DNA from: Acetivibrio cellulolyticus CD2
GTDB lineage: Bacteria; Bacillota; Clostridia; Acetivibrionales; Acetivibrionaceae
DNA: 64,000 nt
Direction of reading: 5' to 3'
Assembly: GCF_000179595.2 (NCBI RefSeq)
Contig: NZ_JH556651.1
Span: 118,410 to 182,409, forward strand
Shown piece after piece: positions 36,370 to 44,656 of the stretch (the stretch's first letter is position 1; every line of letters starts with the position of its first letter). The translations under genes and the position numbers were made by a program. The notes beneath the pieces are model-generated. The model saw only the letters and a program-made list of their open reading frames with translations, was not told the origin of the DNA and ran no database searches.

Positions 36370-36737
36370 GCGGATTTACCCAGGGAGCTGAACATATCTA
36401 CATAGCCTGTAATTCCACAGATTTTCGGAAGCAGATTGATGGATTGGTGGCGATTGTGAATCTACAGTTTAAACTCGATCCATTTTCAGACAGCTGCGCT
36501 TTCATCTTCTGCAATAAAAGAAAAACAGCTATTAAAGTTTTGAGATATGATAAAAATGGGTTTATCCTTGCCAGCAAGAAGCTTTTGGAAGGAATGAAGT
36601 TTCAATGGCCCAAGAGCCCGTCGGAAGTAAAAGAGATTACATTACAGCAGATGGAATGGCTCTTTCAGGGACTTAATATAGAACAGAAAAAGGCACATTA
36701 TTCTGTTGAAATGAGTGCCGAAAAAACCTGTTATTAG
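36363..36737 (+). CDS. tnpB: IS66 accessory protein TnpB
   Basis: 124 residues, IS66 Orf2 family. Conserved blocks: IYIACNSTDFRKQIDGLVAIV, AFIFCNKRKTAIKVLRYDKNGFILASKKLLEG and FQWP. Overlaps tnpA, so translation is probably coupled. Length is normal. Confidence 0.93.
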   Translation: MLGGFTQGAEHIYIACNSTDFRKQIDGLVAIVNLQFKLDPFSDSCAFIFCNKRKTAIKVLRYDKNGFILASKKLLEGMKFQWPKSPSEVKEITLQQMEWLFQGLNIEQKKAHYSVEMSAEKTCY

Positions 36738-36876
36738 GGTTGGTGAATATGCCGAAAAAACGGCTAAAAACCCGCATAAAATCAGCATTTTTTTGCCCAT
36801 TAATATCTCCTAAAATATAGAAAAAGGCATTAAAAAGTGGTATACTTAAACCAGATAAAAAAGGACGTGTATACCA

Positions 36877-38502
36877 TTGACAGAACATGAAGAACTGGAA
36901 ATGCTTCGGGCTTTAGTTGAAAAACAAAAGCAGGAACTTGAAGCAAAAGATAAGATCATTCAAAAACAAAATATCCAGCTTGAGAACATGATTCAGGCTC
37001 TCCTGCACGCTCGCAAGAAACTATTTGGTAGCCCTTCTGAGATTACCAGACAGACAGGCGAACAAATAAATCTGTTTGAAACAACGCAGGAACTGGCAGC
37101 GGAATTATTTAAGGAACAGAAAAAAATAACCGTTCCAAGCCACCAAAGAACTGCCAGACAGCCTGGTGTCAGAGTTGAAATGCTTGTAAATATTCCGAAA
37201 GAGGTGGAGGAATATATCATTCCTCCGGAAGAAAACTGTTCCGAGTGCGGAGCAGAACTGAAAGTCATTGGTAAAAAGCTTGTACGCACAGAAGTGGAAT
37301 TTATTCCGTCAAAACTGAAAGTAGTACAGGTTCTCCAGGAAGTTGCTAAGTGTACCAACTGTGGAAATGAAGGTAGCGAAAATCCCAAAGACCATTTCCA
37401 GAAAGCTGCGGTTCCAACTTCAGTTCTGCCACACTTCATAGCAACTGCATCCCTTGTGGCACAAGTCATGTATCAGAAGTTTGCAATGGGGATTCCTTTC
37501 AACCGTCAAGAGAACGATTGGTACCGTATAGGTCTGGTGCTACCAAGATCTAATATGGCAAACTGGACGATTCGGTGTAGTGAAGAATGGCTGGCTCCGA
37601 TTTACAACCGGATTCATGAGGAGCTTTTAAAATGCGAAGTCCTTCACATGGATGAAACAAGAATCCAGTGTAATAAGGAAGAAGGCAAACAAGCTAGCAG
37701 TGATTCTTTCATGTGGGTCATGCGAAGTGCAGCTTGTGAAGAGATCAAGGCAGCTTTCTTCCACTATTCCAGAAGCCGAAGCGGTGATGTTGCAAAGCAA
37801 CTATTACAAGGGTTTCATGGATATCTAACCACGGATGCGTATAGTGCTTATGAGAAAGCGGAGAACATTAAAAGAAATCTTTGTTGGGCTCATTGTCGAC
37901 GCTATTTCATAGAAAGTATTCCGCTGGACAATAAAGGAAAAGAGATCTCGGGTTCCAAAGGAGCTGAAGGAAGGGAATTCATCAATCTTCTCTTCAAAGT
38001 GGAAGATGAGATAAAGGAACTGTCATATGACGAAAAGAAAGAGAAGCGTCAGGAGGCGTCACGCGCCATTCTTGATGCCTTTTGGTCATGGGTTGAAGAG
38101 ACCTCTGCAATTTCTACTACAAATGAGAACCTGACAAAAGCTCTAAATTATGCTAAGAATCAGAAAAAGTATCTCGAAACATTTCTAGAAGACGGAAGAC
38201 TTCCCATCTCAAACAATCTTTGTGAGGCAAATATCAAACCATATGCCGTGGCAAGAAGAGCCTGGCTTTTTGCTGACACTCCAAGGGGAGCAACTGCTAA
38301 TGCGATCCTTTATACATTGGTGGAATCTGCCAAAGCAAATATTTTGGACGTGTATGAGTATCTAAAATATATCCTTGAAGCAATGCCTAATACAGATTTT
38401 AAAAACCACCCAGAACTTCTGGACAAGTACCTGCCTTGGTCAAAGGATTTACCGGAAGAATGCAGGCTGAATCATAAACATAAAAAGTGCTTCAAAAAAT
38501 GA
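36877..38502 (+). CDS. tnpC: IS66 transposase TnpC
   Basis: DDE transposase, 541 residues from a TTG with AAAAAGGA upstream. Domain order: N-terminal leucine-zipper coiled coil (about 1-60), zinc-binding region (CSECGAEL...CTNCG), the DDE core (LHMDETRIQ; GYLTTDAYSAYEKA; SNNLCEANIKPYAVARRAWLF) and the IS66 C-terminal domain (LDKYLPWSKDLPEEC). All catalytic motifs are visible. GGTATAC/GTATACC arms flank its ribosome binding site. Confidence 0.94.
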   Translation: MTEHEELEMLRALVEKQKQELEAKDKIIQKQNIQLENMIQALLHARKKLFGSPSEITRQTGEQINLFETTQELAAELFKEQKKITVPSHQRTARQPGVRVEMLVNIPKEVEEYIIPPEENCSECGAELKVIGKKLVRTEVEFIPSKLKVVQVLQEVAKCTNCGNEGSENPKDHFQKAAVPTSVLPHFIATASLVAQVMYQKFAMGIPFNRQENDWYRIGLVLPRSNMANWTIRCSEEWLAPIYNRIHEELLKCEVLHMDETRIQCNKEEGKQASSDSFMWVMRSAACEEIKAAFFHYSRSRSGDVAKQLLQGFHGYLTTDAYSAYEKAENIKRNLCWAHCRRYFIESIPLDNKGKEISGSKGAEGREFINLLFKVEDEIKELSYDEKKEKRQEASRAILDAFWSWVEETSAISTTNENLTKALNYAKNQKKYLETFLEDGRLPISNNLCEANIKPYAVARRAWLFADTPRGATANAILYTLVESAKANILDVYEYLKYILEAMPNTDFKNHPELLDKYLPWSKDLPEECRLNHKHKKCFKK

Positions 38503-38558
38503 CACCATTAGCTTATCGCAATGATCGTGATATAGCTAGACGTCATCTTTTGAAGCAC

Positions 38559-38927
38559 TTACTTACTTTTTTTCCTAGAATAAGAAATTGCAACAGAATA
38601 CCCATATGAAATGTCAATTTTAGTAATACTATTAAAATCAAGGTTTTCCATTTGTAAGAGAGTAAAACCGTTAAAAATCAAATCAATCTGGGGTTTATCT
38701 TTCGCTGATTCAAAACAAAACTGAATAGAATCATCTTCAGATACTAATGATTTTAGGCTGCTATTTTTTAACATCTTATTTAAATTGCTTAAAAAATCAG
38801 AATACTCTTTTTTAAGTTCAACATTTATGGCTATGTATTCACATAATTCTGAGGCAGACATATTACTTGTCTGAAATTTTTCGATAATAAACTGTTTATA
38901 ATCAAAAAGTATTTCTTTCTCAAACAT
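38559..38927 (-). CDS. Unknown island protein, C-terminus trimmed by IS66
   Basis: 122 residues. Helical N-terminus (DYKQFIIEKFQTSNMSASELCEYIAI) and strand-rich C-terminus (IDLIFNGFTLLQMENLDFNSITKIDISYG). The reading frame runs into the IS66 right end, whose bases create an immediate TAA. Joining the sequence left of the IS restores AGT-AAG followed by ALFSNVVGQI and a TGA, so the native protein was about 10 residues longer. The core is intact, so function may survive. Family unknown. Confidence 0.6.
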   Translation of the reverse strand: MFEKEILFDYKQFIIEKFQTSNMSASELCEYIAINVELKKEYSDFLSNLNKMLKNSSLKSLVSEDDSIQFCFESAKDKPQIDLIFNGFTLLQMENLDFNSITKIDISYGYSVAISYSRKKSK

Positions 38928-39023
38928 TGTCGTTTCCTCATTAAACGGTTATGGCGTATTCTATAATAAACCATTTTATATAATCGTTTTGACATTGTTG
39001 AATATAATTCATACTTACCACTG

Positions 39024-39377
39024 TTATTGGATTACAGCATACTTTGCCCAGAACAACAAAAGAACCTTTCTTCCCAAGTATTTGTTACTTGTGATGTCTA
39101 CACTTAACCTGAAGTTTTCAGGGAAATAGAGAGTAAAACCGTTTTCGCCAGGAGTAACCCCAATTATATATTTGCCATGTAAATTATTTAAAATCTCAGC
39201 ATAGTTCTGACCTTGCTCTTTAACACGCTTCCTGTATTTTTTTGAATCAAAAATGTCATTTTCATCAATAAGATTAATTTTTTGAATATCATCTTCGGAA
39301 ATTTCATTACAATTAATAGACAAATCTACAATTTCTTTATTCATAGTGGCTATGAGATGCTTATTTTCGAATTTCAA
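39024..39377 (-). CDS. Unknown small island protein
   Basis: 117 residues. KFENKHLIATMNKEIVDLSINCNEISEDDIQKINLIDEND at the N-terminus, then a middle helix YRKRVKEQGQNYAEILNNLHG and strands YIIGVTPGENGFTLYFPENFRLSVDI. The layout resembles a small beta-rich immunity fold. It follows the 56-residue gene at 39391 by 13 bp, suggesting a pair. Not recognised. Confidence 0.55.
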   Translation of the reverse strand: MKFENKHLIATMNKEIVDLSINCNEISEDDIQKINLIDENDIFDSKKYRKRVKEQGQNYAEILNNLHGKYIIGVTPGENGFTLYFPENFRLSVDITSNKYLGRKVLLLFWAKYAVIQ

Positions 39378-39390
39378 TATAAATCCTGAA

Positions 39391-39561
39391 CTACCAACTT
39401 ATTGTAGATTTGATATTTTCATTAATTATATTAGAAATTGTTTCACGAACAAATATACCATATGGAGAATTTATAAATTCTCCATTTAACCATTTCTTGA
39501 CCTTTAGATTTATTTCTTCAAATTCTTTTTGTCTTTTCAACTCTTTTCCAGTTTTATCCAT
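39391..39561 (-). CDS. Small basic helical protein
   Basis: 56 residues: KTGKELKRQKEFEEINLKVK is a charged helix, followed by WLNGEFINSPYGIFVRETISNIINENIKSTISW. Codon pattern and an upstream AAAGAAG suggest a real gene just below usual length cut-offs. It sits 13 bp upstream of the 39024-39377 gene on the same strand. The function is unknown. Confidence 0.5.
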   Translation of the reverse strand: MDKTGKELKRQKEFEEINLKVKKWLNGEFINSPYGIFVRETISNIINENIKSTISW

Positions 39562-39626
39562 TTAATCACTTCTTTCAGGAGGATATAAGTCTTTTCAGAA
39601 CCTAATTAAGTTCAGGATTAAAGGTG

Positions 39627-40631
39627 TTAATCATCATCTGAATCGTAATCCGCTGCCTTTTTTCTAAGCCAATCACTTATCTCTTCAGGAGATGAATCAA
39701 TCTTTAATTCGCCATTATATAATGCTTCCCAATACATGTTTGGTCTAAAACTTTTAAAGTTTGACGGGAATGGTAAATTACTATTAATAAAATCAGTAGC
39801 CAGCATATCCCATGATTTTTTCAAATACTCATCGTGAGGTTCAGGATACCACCCAGTCTTATTATTATTCTGCCATTCATCCATTTTAAGACCAAGGAAT
39901 TTCTCCAATTCATCAAATAGAATATCATAATTTTCATATTGAAAACAAAATGAAACTTCACCCTCGTCACTCGTTATAGTGTGTTTATTATGAAATTCGA
40001 TTCGAACTGATGCATCTCCAGTAATAACAATATCTCTTATTATACCTGGATATTTTTCCAATAATCGTCTATCAACCGAAATAGAACCGCTACCAACGTT
40101 TATGTATCTGAAAATCTCTTCTTTCGTCAATACGGTATTTTCTCCTGAGTCCTTGCTAGTAAGGTAGACAGGAGGATTGTCTTCTAAATACTTTACTGCT
40201 TTTACGAAATCCCATTCTACTTCTTTAAGTGCCCTATAACAAAACATCATTCCATGACCAGTAATTTTTCTTAATCCTACTACTTTTGAATTTGGGCTGT
40301 TATCACTGAAAAATTTATTTAACAATAATTCGGCATAGTTCCACATTTCTTTTTGCTCATTGATAATTTCATCGTCATCTGTTTCTTTAAATAATTTGCA
40401 ATGCTGACAGAATGCCAGAACATTGTTTTTTAAACAGGTTTGACACATACAGTATTTAAGACATTGAATTATATCATCAAAAGTGAGATAGTCATAAACT
40501 GAAAAAAAATTATCTAATGACATATCCCCGAAATACAGAGTAGATACAATATTGGCACAAGTTAATCTGGTTCCATCTATCCTTGGGGAACCACCACAAA
40601 TATCTTTTGTGCTTACAATTTTTTTTGCCAA
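39627..40631 (-). CDS. DUF433 and EF-Ts/UBA-like domain fusion protein
   Basis: 334 residues with an unusual order. Residues about 8-58 match the DUF433 antitoxin-like domain (ICGGSPRIDGTRLTCANIVSTLYFGDMS...LTFDDIIQCLKYC). A cysteine cluster follows (CMCQTC...CQHCKLF). Then about 120-152 resembles the EF-Ts N-terminal UBA domain (LRKITGHGMMFCYRALKEVEWDFVKAVKYLE). The C-terminal half is a strand-rich unknown domain. DUF433 proteins are often antitoxins. The combination suggests an immunity protein that acts on the translation machinery or a bound toxin, which is inference. Confidence 0.7.
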   Translation of the reverse strand: MAKKIVSTKDICGGSPRIDGTRLTCANIVSTLYFGDMSLDNFFSVYDYLTFDDIIQCLKYCMCQTCLKNNVLAFCQHCKLFKETDDDEIINEQKEMWNYAELLLNKFFSDNSPNSKVVGLRKITGHGMMFCYRALKEVEWDFVKAVKYLEDNPPVYLTSKDSGENTVLTKEEIFRYINVGSGSISVDRRLLEKYPGIIRDIVITGDASVRIEFHNKHTITSDEGEVSFCFQYENYDILFDELEKFLGLKMDEWQNNNKTGWYPEPHDEYLKKSWDMLATDFINSNLPFPSNFKSFRPNMYWEALYNGELKIDSSPEEISDWLRKKAADYDSDDD

Positions 40632-40683
40632 AGGGGCTCACCTTACTTTCAACAATACTATGTTTATCGGATAATTCAAATTA

Positions 40684-41349
40684 TCATACTGGTTTATTAA
40701 TAAAACTGACAACTTCAGGTTCACCTTTTACTACACTATCAATGATATCATAGAAATATACATTTTTGTTTATAAAGTCAACAACTGTAATACACGGATT
40801 ATGCTCACGATATAATGTGCCGACGTTAATAATTGTTTTACCCTGTATTTGTTTTACCATTCTCCTATGAGAATGGCCGTTAATCATGATGGTGGGGTAT
40901 GGACCAGTAATAAAGGTTTGTAAATCGGTATTTGATTCGATTGCGTATCCATAATCATCAGGATTTATTTTAGCCATCTCATTGTCCAAAATTCCGTGAC
41001 AGAGCAGAACTTCACCTGCATAAGTCATGATTCTATATGTTTTCGGTAACCTTTTTAAATAATCAATTGTTTTCTGTGATAACTGGCTTAAAAGGTTAGC
41101 AGTGGGGTTGTCCCGCATAATTCCTTCCAAGCACCAAACGTCATGATTTCCTTGAACTGATATGATTCCTTCATCCTGAACAATTGAAATAATCTTATCA
41201 ACATTTCCATATCCATCGCAGAAATCTCCAAAGCAGTAAATATCCTTGATGCCATGATGTTTAAAAAAGTTAATTGAAGATTCAAATAGAGCATCCTCCG
41301 CATGAACATCACCAATAAACCCAGCAATATTAACCTTTTGATTGTACAT
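40684..41349 (-). CDS. Metallophosphoesterase
   Basis: 221 residues from the ATG with GAGGT upstream. Calcineurin-like metal ligands in order: GDVHAED, GDFCDG, GNHD, LCHGIL and GHSHRRM. Closest in layout to the YfcE/diadenosine-type small phosphodiesterases. In a defence island it could destroy a cyclic nucleotide or phosphate adduct. The substrate is unknown. Confidence 0.88.
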   Translation of the reverse strand: MYNQKVNIAGFIGDVHAEDALFESSINFFKHHGIKDIYCFGDFCDGYGNVDKIISIVQDEGIISVQGNHDVWCLEGIMRDNPTANLLSQLSQKTIDYLKRLPKTYRIMTYAGEVLLCHGILDNEMAKINPDDYGYAIESNTDLQTFITGPYPTIMINGHSHRRMVKQIQGKTIINVGTLYREHNPCITVVDFINKNVYFYDIIDSVVKGEPEVVSFINKPV

Positions 41350-41447
41350 TGCAGATACCTCACAAGTTGTATTTATTTGGTGCACCTATTTAACCCATTT
41401 AATATTATCTAATAGGGATATATTTTTTTCGCAGGACTTTGGGATAT

Positions 41448-41879
41448 TTATTCCTTTCGCAAGCCTATAATCATTGTAATTACATTCCATACACCACTAA
41501 ATGGTCTTCCTGCTTCCATCTGAAATTCCAATTCTTTAGCATCTTTTGTTATAATACCTAACCTGAATATATCACACTTTGGATTCATGTATTTAATTTG
41601 TGTTCTTGTCTCAATAATGTTTTCCAGTTTAACAAATAAAGTATTATTGTTGGGATTGTTCCACCATAACTTATGTGTTGTAAGCAGTAAGCAATAATAA
41701 CCCTTTCTATATGAAGCAATTAGCGGTTTTTCTTCAGTTGATACCCCTAATAGGGTTAATATTTCAGTCTGAATGTGAGGAGGGAAATTATCAAAAAGCA
41801 TTGTAAAATTTCCTTTTCCACCACGAGAATCAAAATGCTTATTTATTCTCGATATAAATGATTTATTTATCTGCCACAT
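41448..41879 (-). CDS. Unknown island protein, possibly PH-like
   Basis: 143 residues. YCLLLTTHKLWWNN, LENIIETRTQIKY and LGIITKDAKELEFQMEAGRPFSGVWNVITMIIGL. The strand pattern followed by one amphipathic C-terminal helix resembles a pleckstrin-like small domain. No confident family. Confidence 0.55.
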   Translation of the reverse strand: MWQINKSFISRINKHFDSRGGKGNFTMLFDNFPPHIQTEILTLLGVSTEEKPLIASYRKGYYCLLLTTHKLWWNNPNNNTLFVKLENIIETRTQIKYMNPKCDIFRLGIITKDAKELEFQMEAGRPFSGVWNVITMIIGLRKE

Positions 41880-41916
41880 ATTTTACCTTCCAAATATCAT
41901 TTTTTGATTAAATGTG

Positions 41917-42429
41917 CTATTCCCCAAACAATATTTCATCAATTGATATCTTCTCCGAGCATACTTGCAAAAATGAGTTGCCGATTAATCTGCAATCATC
42001 ATATCCCAAGTTACCTGAACTTGCAGCAAGTATTGGATATTCACCGCTCTGGGGGGGATGCCTCATATCAAATAAATAGTGGTTTCCGTTACCATCCATA
42101 GCAAATGAAACAGCAAATTCCATGTACTTAGGGATATGATAGGCTATATTTATGTCTCGTATCTCAAAAATATTAAAAAACTGGAAGTACTTATCGCCAT
42201 TTTCAAATTCCCCACCATTTGAGTATTGAAGAAAACTAATATAACTTTCTGGAAAGTTTCTCTTGGGGAATCTCCAATTACAAGCGTTGCTTTGAAGTCT
42301 TTCGTCAATCTCTGCAAGTTCTTTATCCGTTATATCATCATTCCAAGTATTCAAAAATACCTGGAATTCTTGCTGAGTTGTAGCAGGATTTTTACTATAT
42401 TCTTTTTCAAATGCTTTATCCCAAATCAT
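41917..42429 (-). CDS. SMI1/KNR4 (SUKH) family protein
   Basis: 170 residues. Family features: ELAEIDERLQS...WRFPKRNFPESYISFLQYSNGGEF, FFNIFEIRDINIAYHIPKYM, and AVSFAMDGNGNHYLFDMR. The LPxxYxxFLxxxNGG-type motif (FPESYISFLQYSNGG) is the SUKH hallmark. Predicted toxin-neutralising immunity protein. No toxin is adjacent. Confidence 0.9.
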   Translation of the reverse strand: MIWDKAFEKEYSKNPATTQQEFQVFLNTWNDDITDKELAEIDERLQSNACNWRFPKRNFPESYISFLQYSNGGEFENGDKYFQFFNIFEIRDINIAYHIPKYMEFAVSFAMDGNGNHYLFDMRHPPQSGEYPILAASSGNLGYDDCRLIGNSFLQVCSEKISIDEILFGE

Positions 42430-42446
42430 ATTTCCTCCAAAGGTTA

Positions 42447-42845
42447 TTAACCTAAAATCACTGTTTCACCTGGGCGGCTATATATTATAAGTCCATTAAT
42501 ATCCCCAAAATGCCAGCATTCACTATGGCAATTAATATCCTCACGGCAATCTACATTGATTTCAATACCGTTTTCAAATTTCAGATGCAGGCTACCTGAT
42601 TTATCAGTAGTTGCATCTATTACTATTTTACCAAAGATATCATAAAGTTTTTTCCATGCTTCTCTGGAAGAGATATTCAAATCAGTCTGATAAGAGTATT
42701 GAGCCCAAATAAAATCATTATTTATCCTTATGTAGAAGCCGCCTATACCCAAGGTAATTGAGTATTCGTATGTTATAGAAGAAACAGGTTGATTTATGAT
42801 GGGTAACTCATAGTACCGACCTCTTAATTTAATTGATTGATTCAT
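42447..42845 (-). CDS. Unknown island protein, possibly DUF6188-like
   Basis: 132 residues. LPIINQPVSSITYEYSITLGIGGFYIRINNDF at the N-terminus and LHLKFENGIEINVDCREDINCHSECWHFGDINGLIIYSRPGETVIL at the C-terminus. The pattern is all-beta and resembles DUF6188 immunity-like proteins; low certainty. First gene of the minus-strand block. The 350 bp upstream is a divergent promoter region. Confidence 0.55.
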   Translation of the reverse strand: MNQSIKLRGRYYELPIINQPVSSITYEYSITLGIGGFYIRINNDFIWAQYSYQTDLNISSREAWKKLYDIFGKIVIDATTDKSGSLHLKFENGIEINVDCREDINCHSECWHFGDINGLIIYSRPGETVILG

Positions 42846-43115
42846 TCATTGTTACCTCCAGTTAATAGCAGTCAATTAGTCTTTAAAACTCATATATTAC
42901 CTAATGTTTTACTAAATTATGCTATTCATATTAATATATTATCATGTGAGAGTAAGATAATTCAAATATATATGTATTGTTATATTTATAGGAATAAGGA
43001 TGTAATTAAACATCTATAAGACAATATAAAACATATATATATCTTGTTGTCTATTATCTGGTGTGCCAGTATATGTAAATTATAAGCGTTTACTATTTTT
43101 TACTCCTAAAAAGAT

Positions 43116-43145
43116 TTGAACCTTATTTAAATCTTTCTTTATACT
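43116..43145 (+). promoter_or_regulatory. Promoter at the divergent junction
   Basis: TTGAAC at 43116-43121 and TATACT at 43140-43145, 18 bases apart, 48 bp upstream of the next gene. The rest of 42846-43168 is AT-rich with no gene; the promoter of the minus-strand block is expected here too. Confidence 0.55.
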
Positions 43146-43192
43146 TTGTACTGAAAAACTTAGAACTTATGAGAAACAAGGAGGCACTTTGT

Positions 43193-43585
43193 ATGAGTGA
43201 GTTAAAGGAAGAGGTATACAGAATGTTTAATGGTGAAAATGTGACAATATTAATTCAGAAGAGTATAAAGAAATTGGTTGTGAAGGAAATGAGAAAATAT
43301 ATTGAAGCATTAGAGTTAGAATATGAGTTTTTCGGCGGCAGCATTGAAGTGGCCGAAGATATCAGAGTTGCAAGAAATTTGTTTAGCCTAATCTTAACAA
43401 ATGACAATGAGAATATCAAAATGACTGTACCTCAATTTTTGGTTTTTGAGAGTATGTTATACTGTAGTAGTACATTAATGGAGAGTTTTAGAGAATTGAA
43501 TTATGAATATAGTGAGTTGTACAAGAGCATTGAGGAAATATTTAAAATGCTTGATAAAAGTCATTCTGAAGAGTATATAATGTGA
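43193..43585 (+). CDS. Unknown helical island protein, paralogue 1
   Basis: 130 residues from ATG 43193 with AAGGAGG upstream. All-helical: ILIQKSIKKLVVKEMRKYIEALELEYEFFGG, VARNLFSLILTND and MTVPQFLVFESMLYC. It shares spacing and motif with the next gene (KEM/KEI...LxLxYE...LFxxLL...xMxxxxF), so the two are diverged tandem duplicates. Not recognised. It has its own promoter and terminator. Confidence 0.6.
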   Translation: MSELKEEVYRMFNGENVTILIQKSIKKLVVKEMRKYIEALELEYEFFGGSIEVAEDIRVARNLFSLILTNDNENIKMTVPQFLVFESMLYCSSTLMESFRELNYEYSELYKSIEEIFKMLDKSHSEEYIM

Positions 43586-43644
43586 GAGAAAAGGATTAAG
43601 TAGGAGATATAAGAAGGCTCTAATTGACTAGGATATACTTTTAA

Positions 43645-43682
43645 ACTCTGCATTTTTGCAACATGATATGCAGAGTTTTTAT
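43645..43682 (+). terminator. Rho-independent terminator
   Basis: AACTCTGCAT pairs with ATGCAGAGTT, followed by TTTA. It lies between the two paralogous genes. Confidence 0.8.
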
Positions 43683-43773
43683 CTGTCTAAAAACTTGAAT
43701 TGCGGCTTTATCTATTACTAAGATTACCTTCAAACTTGGTAATATAAACTAAAATTCAAGGAGGCATATTATA

Positions 43774-44142
43774 ATGGGTAAAACTAAGAAGAAAATTTCT
43801 ATTAAAGGGCAGTATATAACAGTCCGTTTTAATTCCAGAATCAAATTGTTAATAATGAAAGAAATAGAGACTTTTGTTGAGGTGCTGAAATTTGTGTATG
43901 AGGTTACATCTGATAATGATGTCTTTGGAGATGCAGTTACTGCTGAAGATTTATTTTACAGATTACTGGTAACTACCAGTGAAAAGGTTGAAATGCCTCT
44001 GCGGGAGTTTTATATTCTACTGGGGACGGTGAAAAACAATTCATTTTGCTTTAGTGACATGAATTTATATAACGAAAAAGATTTGATAGCATTTGAGAAG
44101 TTTAAAAAGAGGCTTGAGAATGTATTTAAAATGATTAAATAA
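43774..44142 (+). CDS. Unknown helical island protein, paralogue 2
   Basis: 122 residues. A basic strand-like N-terminus (KTKKKISIKGQYITVRFNSR) precedes helices IKLLIMKEIETFVEVLKFVYE, TAEDLFYRLLVTTSEKVEMPLREFYILL, and a C-terminal FEKFKKRLENVFKMIK. Related to the preceding gene along its full length. AAGGAGG upstream. The family is unknown. Confidence 0.6.
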   Translation: MGKTKKKISIKGQYITVRFNSRIKLLIMKEIETFVEVLKFVYEVTSDNDVFGDAVTAEDLFYRLLVTTSEKVEMPLREFYILLGTVKNNSFCFSDMNLYNEKDLIAFEKFKKRLENVFKMIK

Positions 44143-44276
44143 GTCTAAGGAGCAATTTGTAAGTGGAGCACAGTAAATATTAGATACAATTTTAGGATGT
44201 GTTATACTAATGAAGAATAGGAGTATTAGAAGGGAAAAGGAATAAGTATAATATTTTATGATAAAAAGTGGTGATA

Positions 44277-44606
44277 GTTTTGAAAGAATATAAGATTACT
44301 ATTTGTGACGAGGACAAAAAAGCAATTGAGGGTTTTAATATAAATGTTGATACAATAATAGAAACAGTACAGAGGGCAATATGGCGTATAAAAAGCATCA
44401 CATGTGAAGGCGTAGATTTCATAGAGCGATTTGATGAGAAAGGAAAACCGTATACTCTCCATGGAAACATCAAGCACTATAGGAAGCAAGGTTATATATT
44501 AGAATTCCAAGGAATTGGCGAAATAAAGGCTTTTTATGACCGACATAAAGATGATATACAGTACTTTGGCGAGCAAGAGATAGGTGATATAAGTGGTACG
44601 GAATAA
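44277..44606 (+). CDS. Unknown small island protein
   Basis: 109 residues from TTG 44277 (GTGGTGAT upstream; GTG 44268 is an alternative). KEYKITICDEDKKAIEGFNINVDTIIETVQRAIWRIKSITCEGVDFIERFDEKGKPYTLHGN, then YILEFQGIGEIKAFYDRHKDDIQYF. Compact alpha/beta pattern. Not recognised. Confidence 0.55.
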   Translation, partial: VLKEYKITICDEDKKAIEGFNINVDTIIETVQRAIWRIKSITCEGVDFIERFDEKGKPYTLHGNIKHYRKQGYILEFQGIGEIKAFYDRHKDDIQYFGEQEIGDISGTE

Positions 44607-44630
44607 GTTGAAAGTTTAAAGTATACTTCT

Positions 44631-44656
44631 AAGGGCTATGAAAATAGTCCTTTTTC
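44631..44656 (+). terminator. Rho-independent terminator
   Basis: AAGGGCTAT, loop GAAA, ATAGTCCTT, followed by TTT; one G-T pair in the stem. Confidence 0.75.

Larger units (their letters stand above)
35957..38562 (+). mobile_element. IS66-family insertion sequence
   Basis: 2.6 kb. Terminal inverted repeats share GTAAGTGCTTCAAAA (left at 35957-35971; right, complementary, ends at 38562). The flanking direct repeat TTACTTTTT occurs at 35948-35956 and 38563-38571, consistent with the 8-bp target duplication of IS66. It carries the standard three genes tnpA, tnpB and tnpC, all apparently intact. Within the island it has displaced the final ten codons of a minus-strand cargo gene. Confidence 0.93.

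Noticed and set aside
36993..37469. 158-codon frame opposite the IS66 transposase
   Set aside because: Antisense shadow of tnpC with low-complexity serine-rich sequence.
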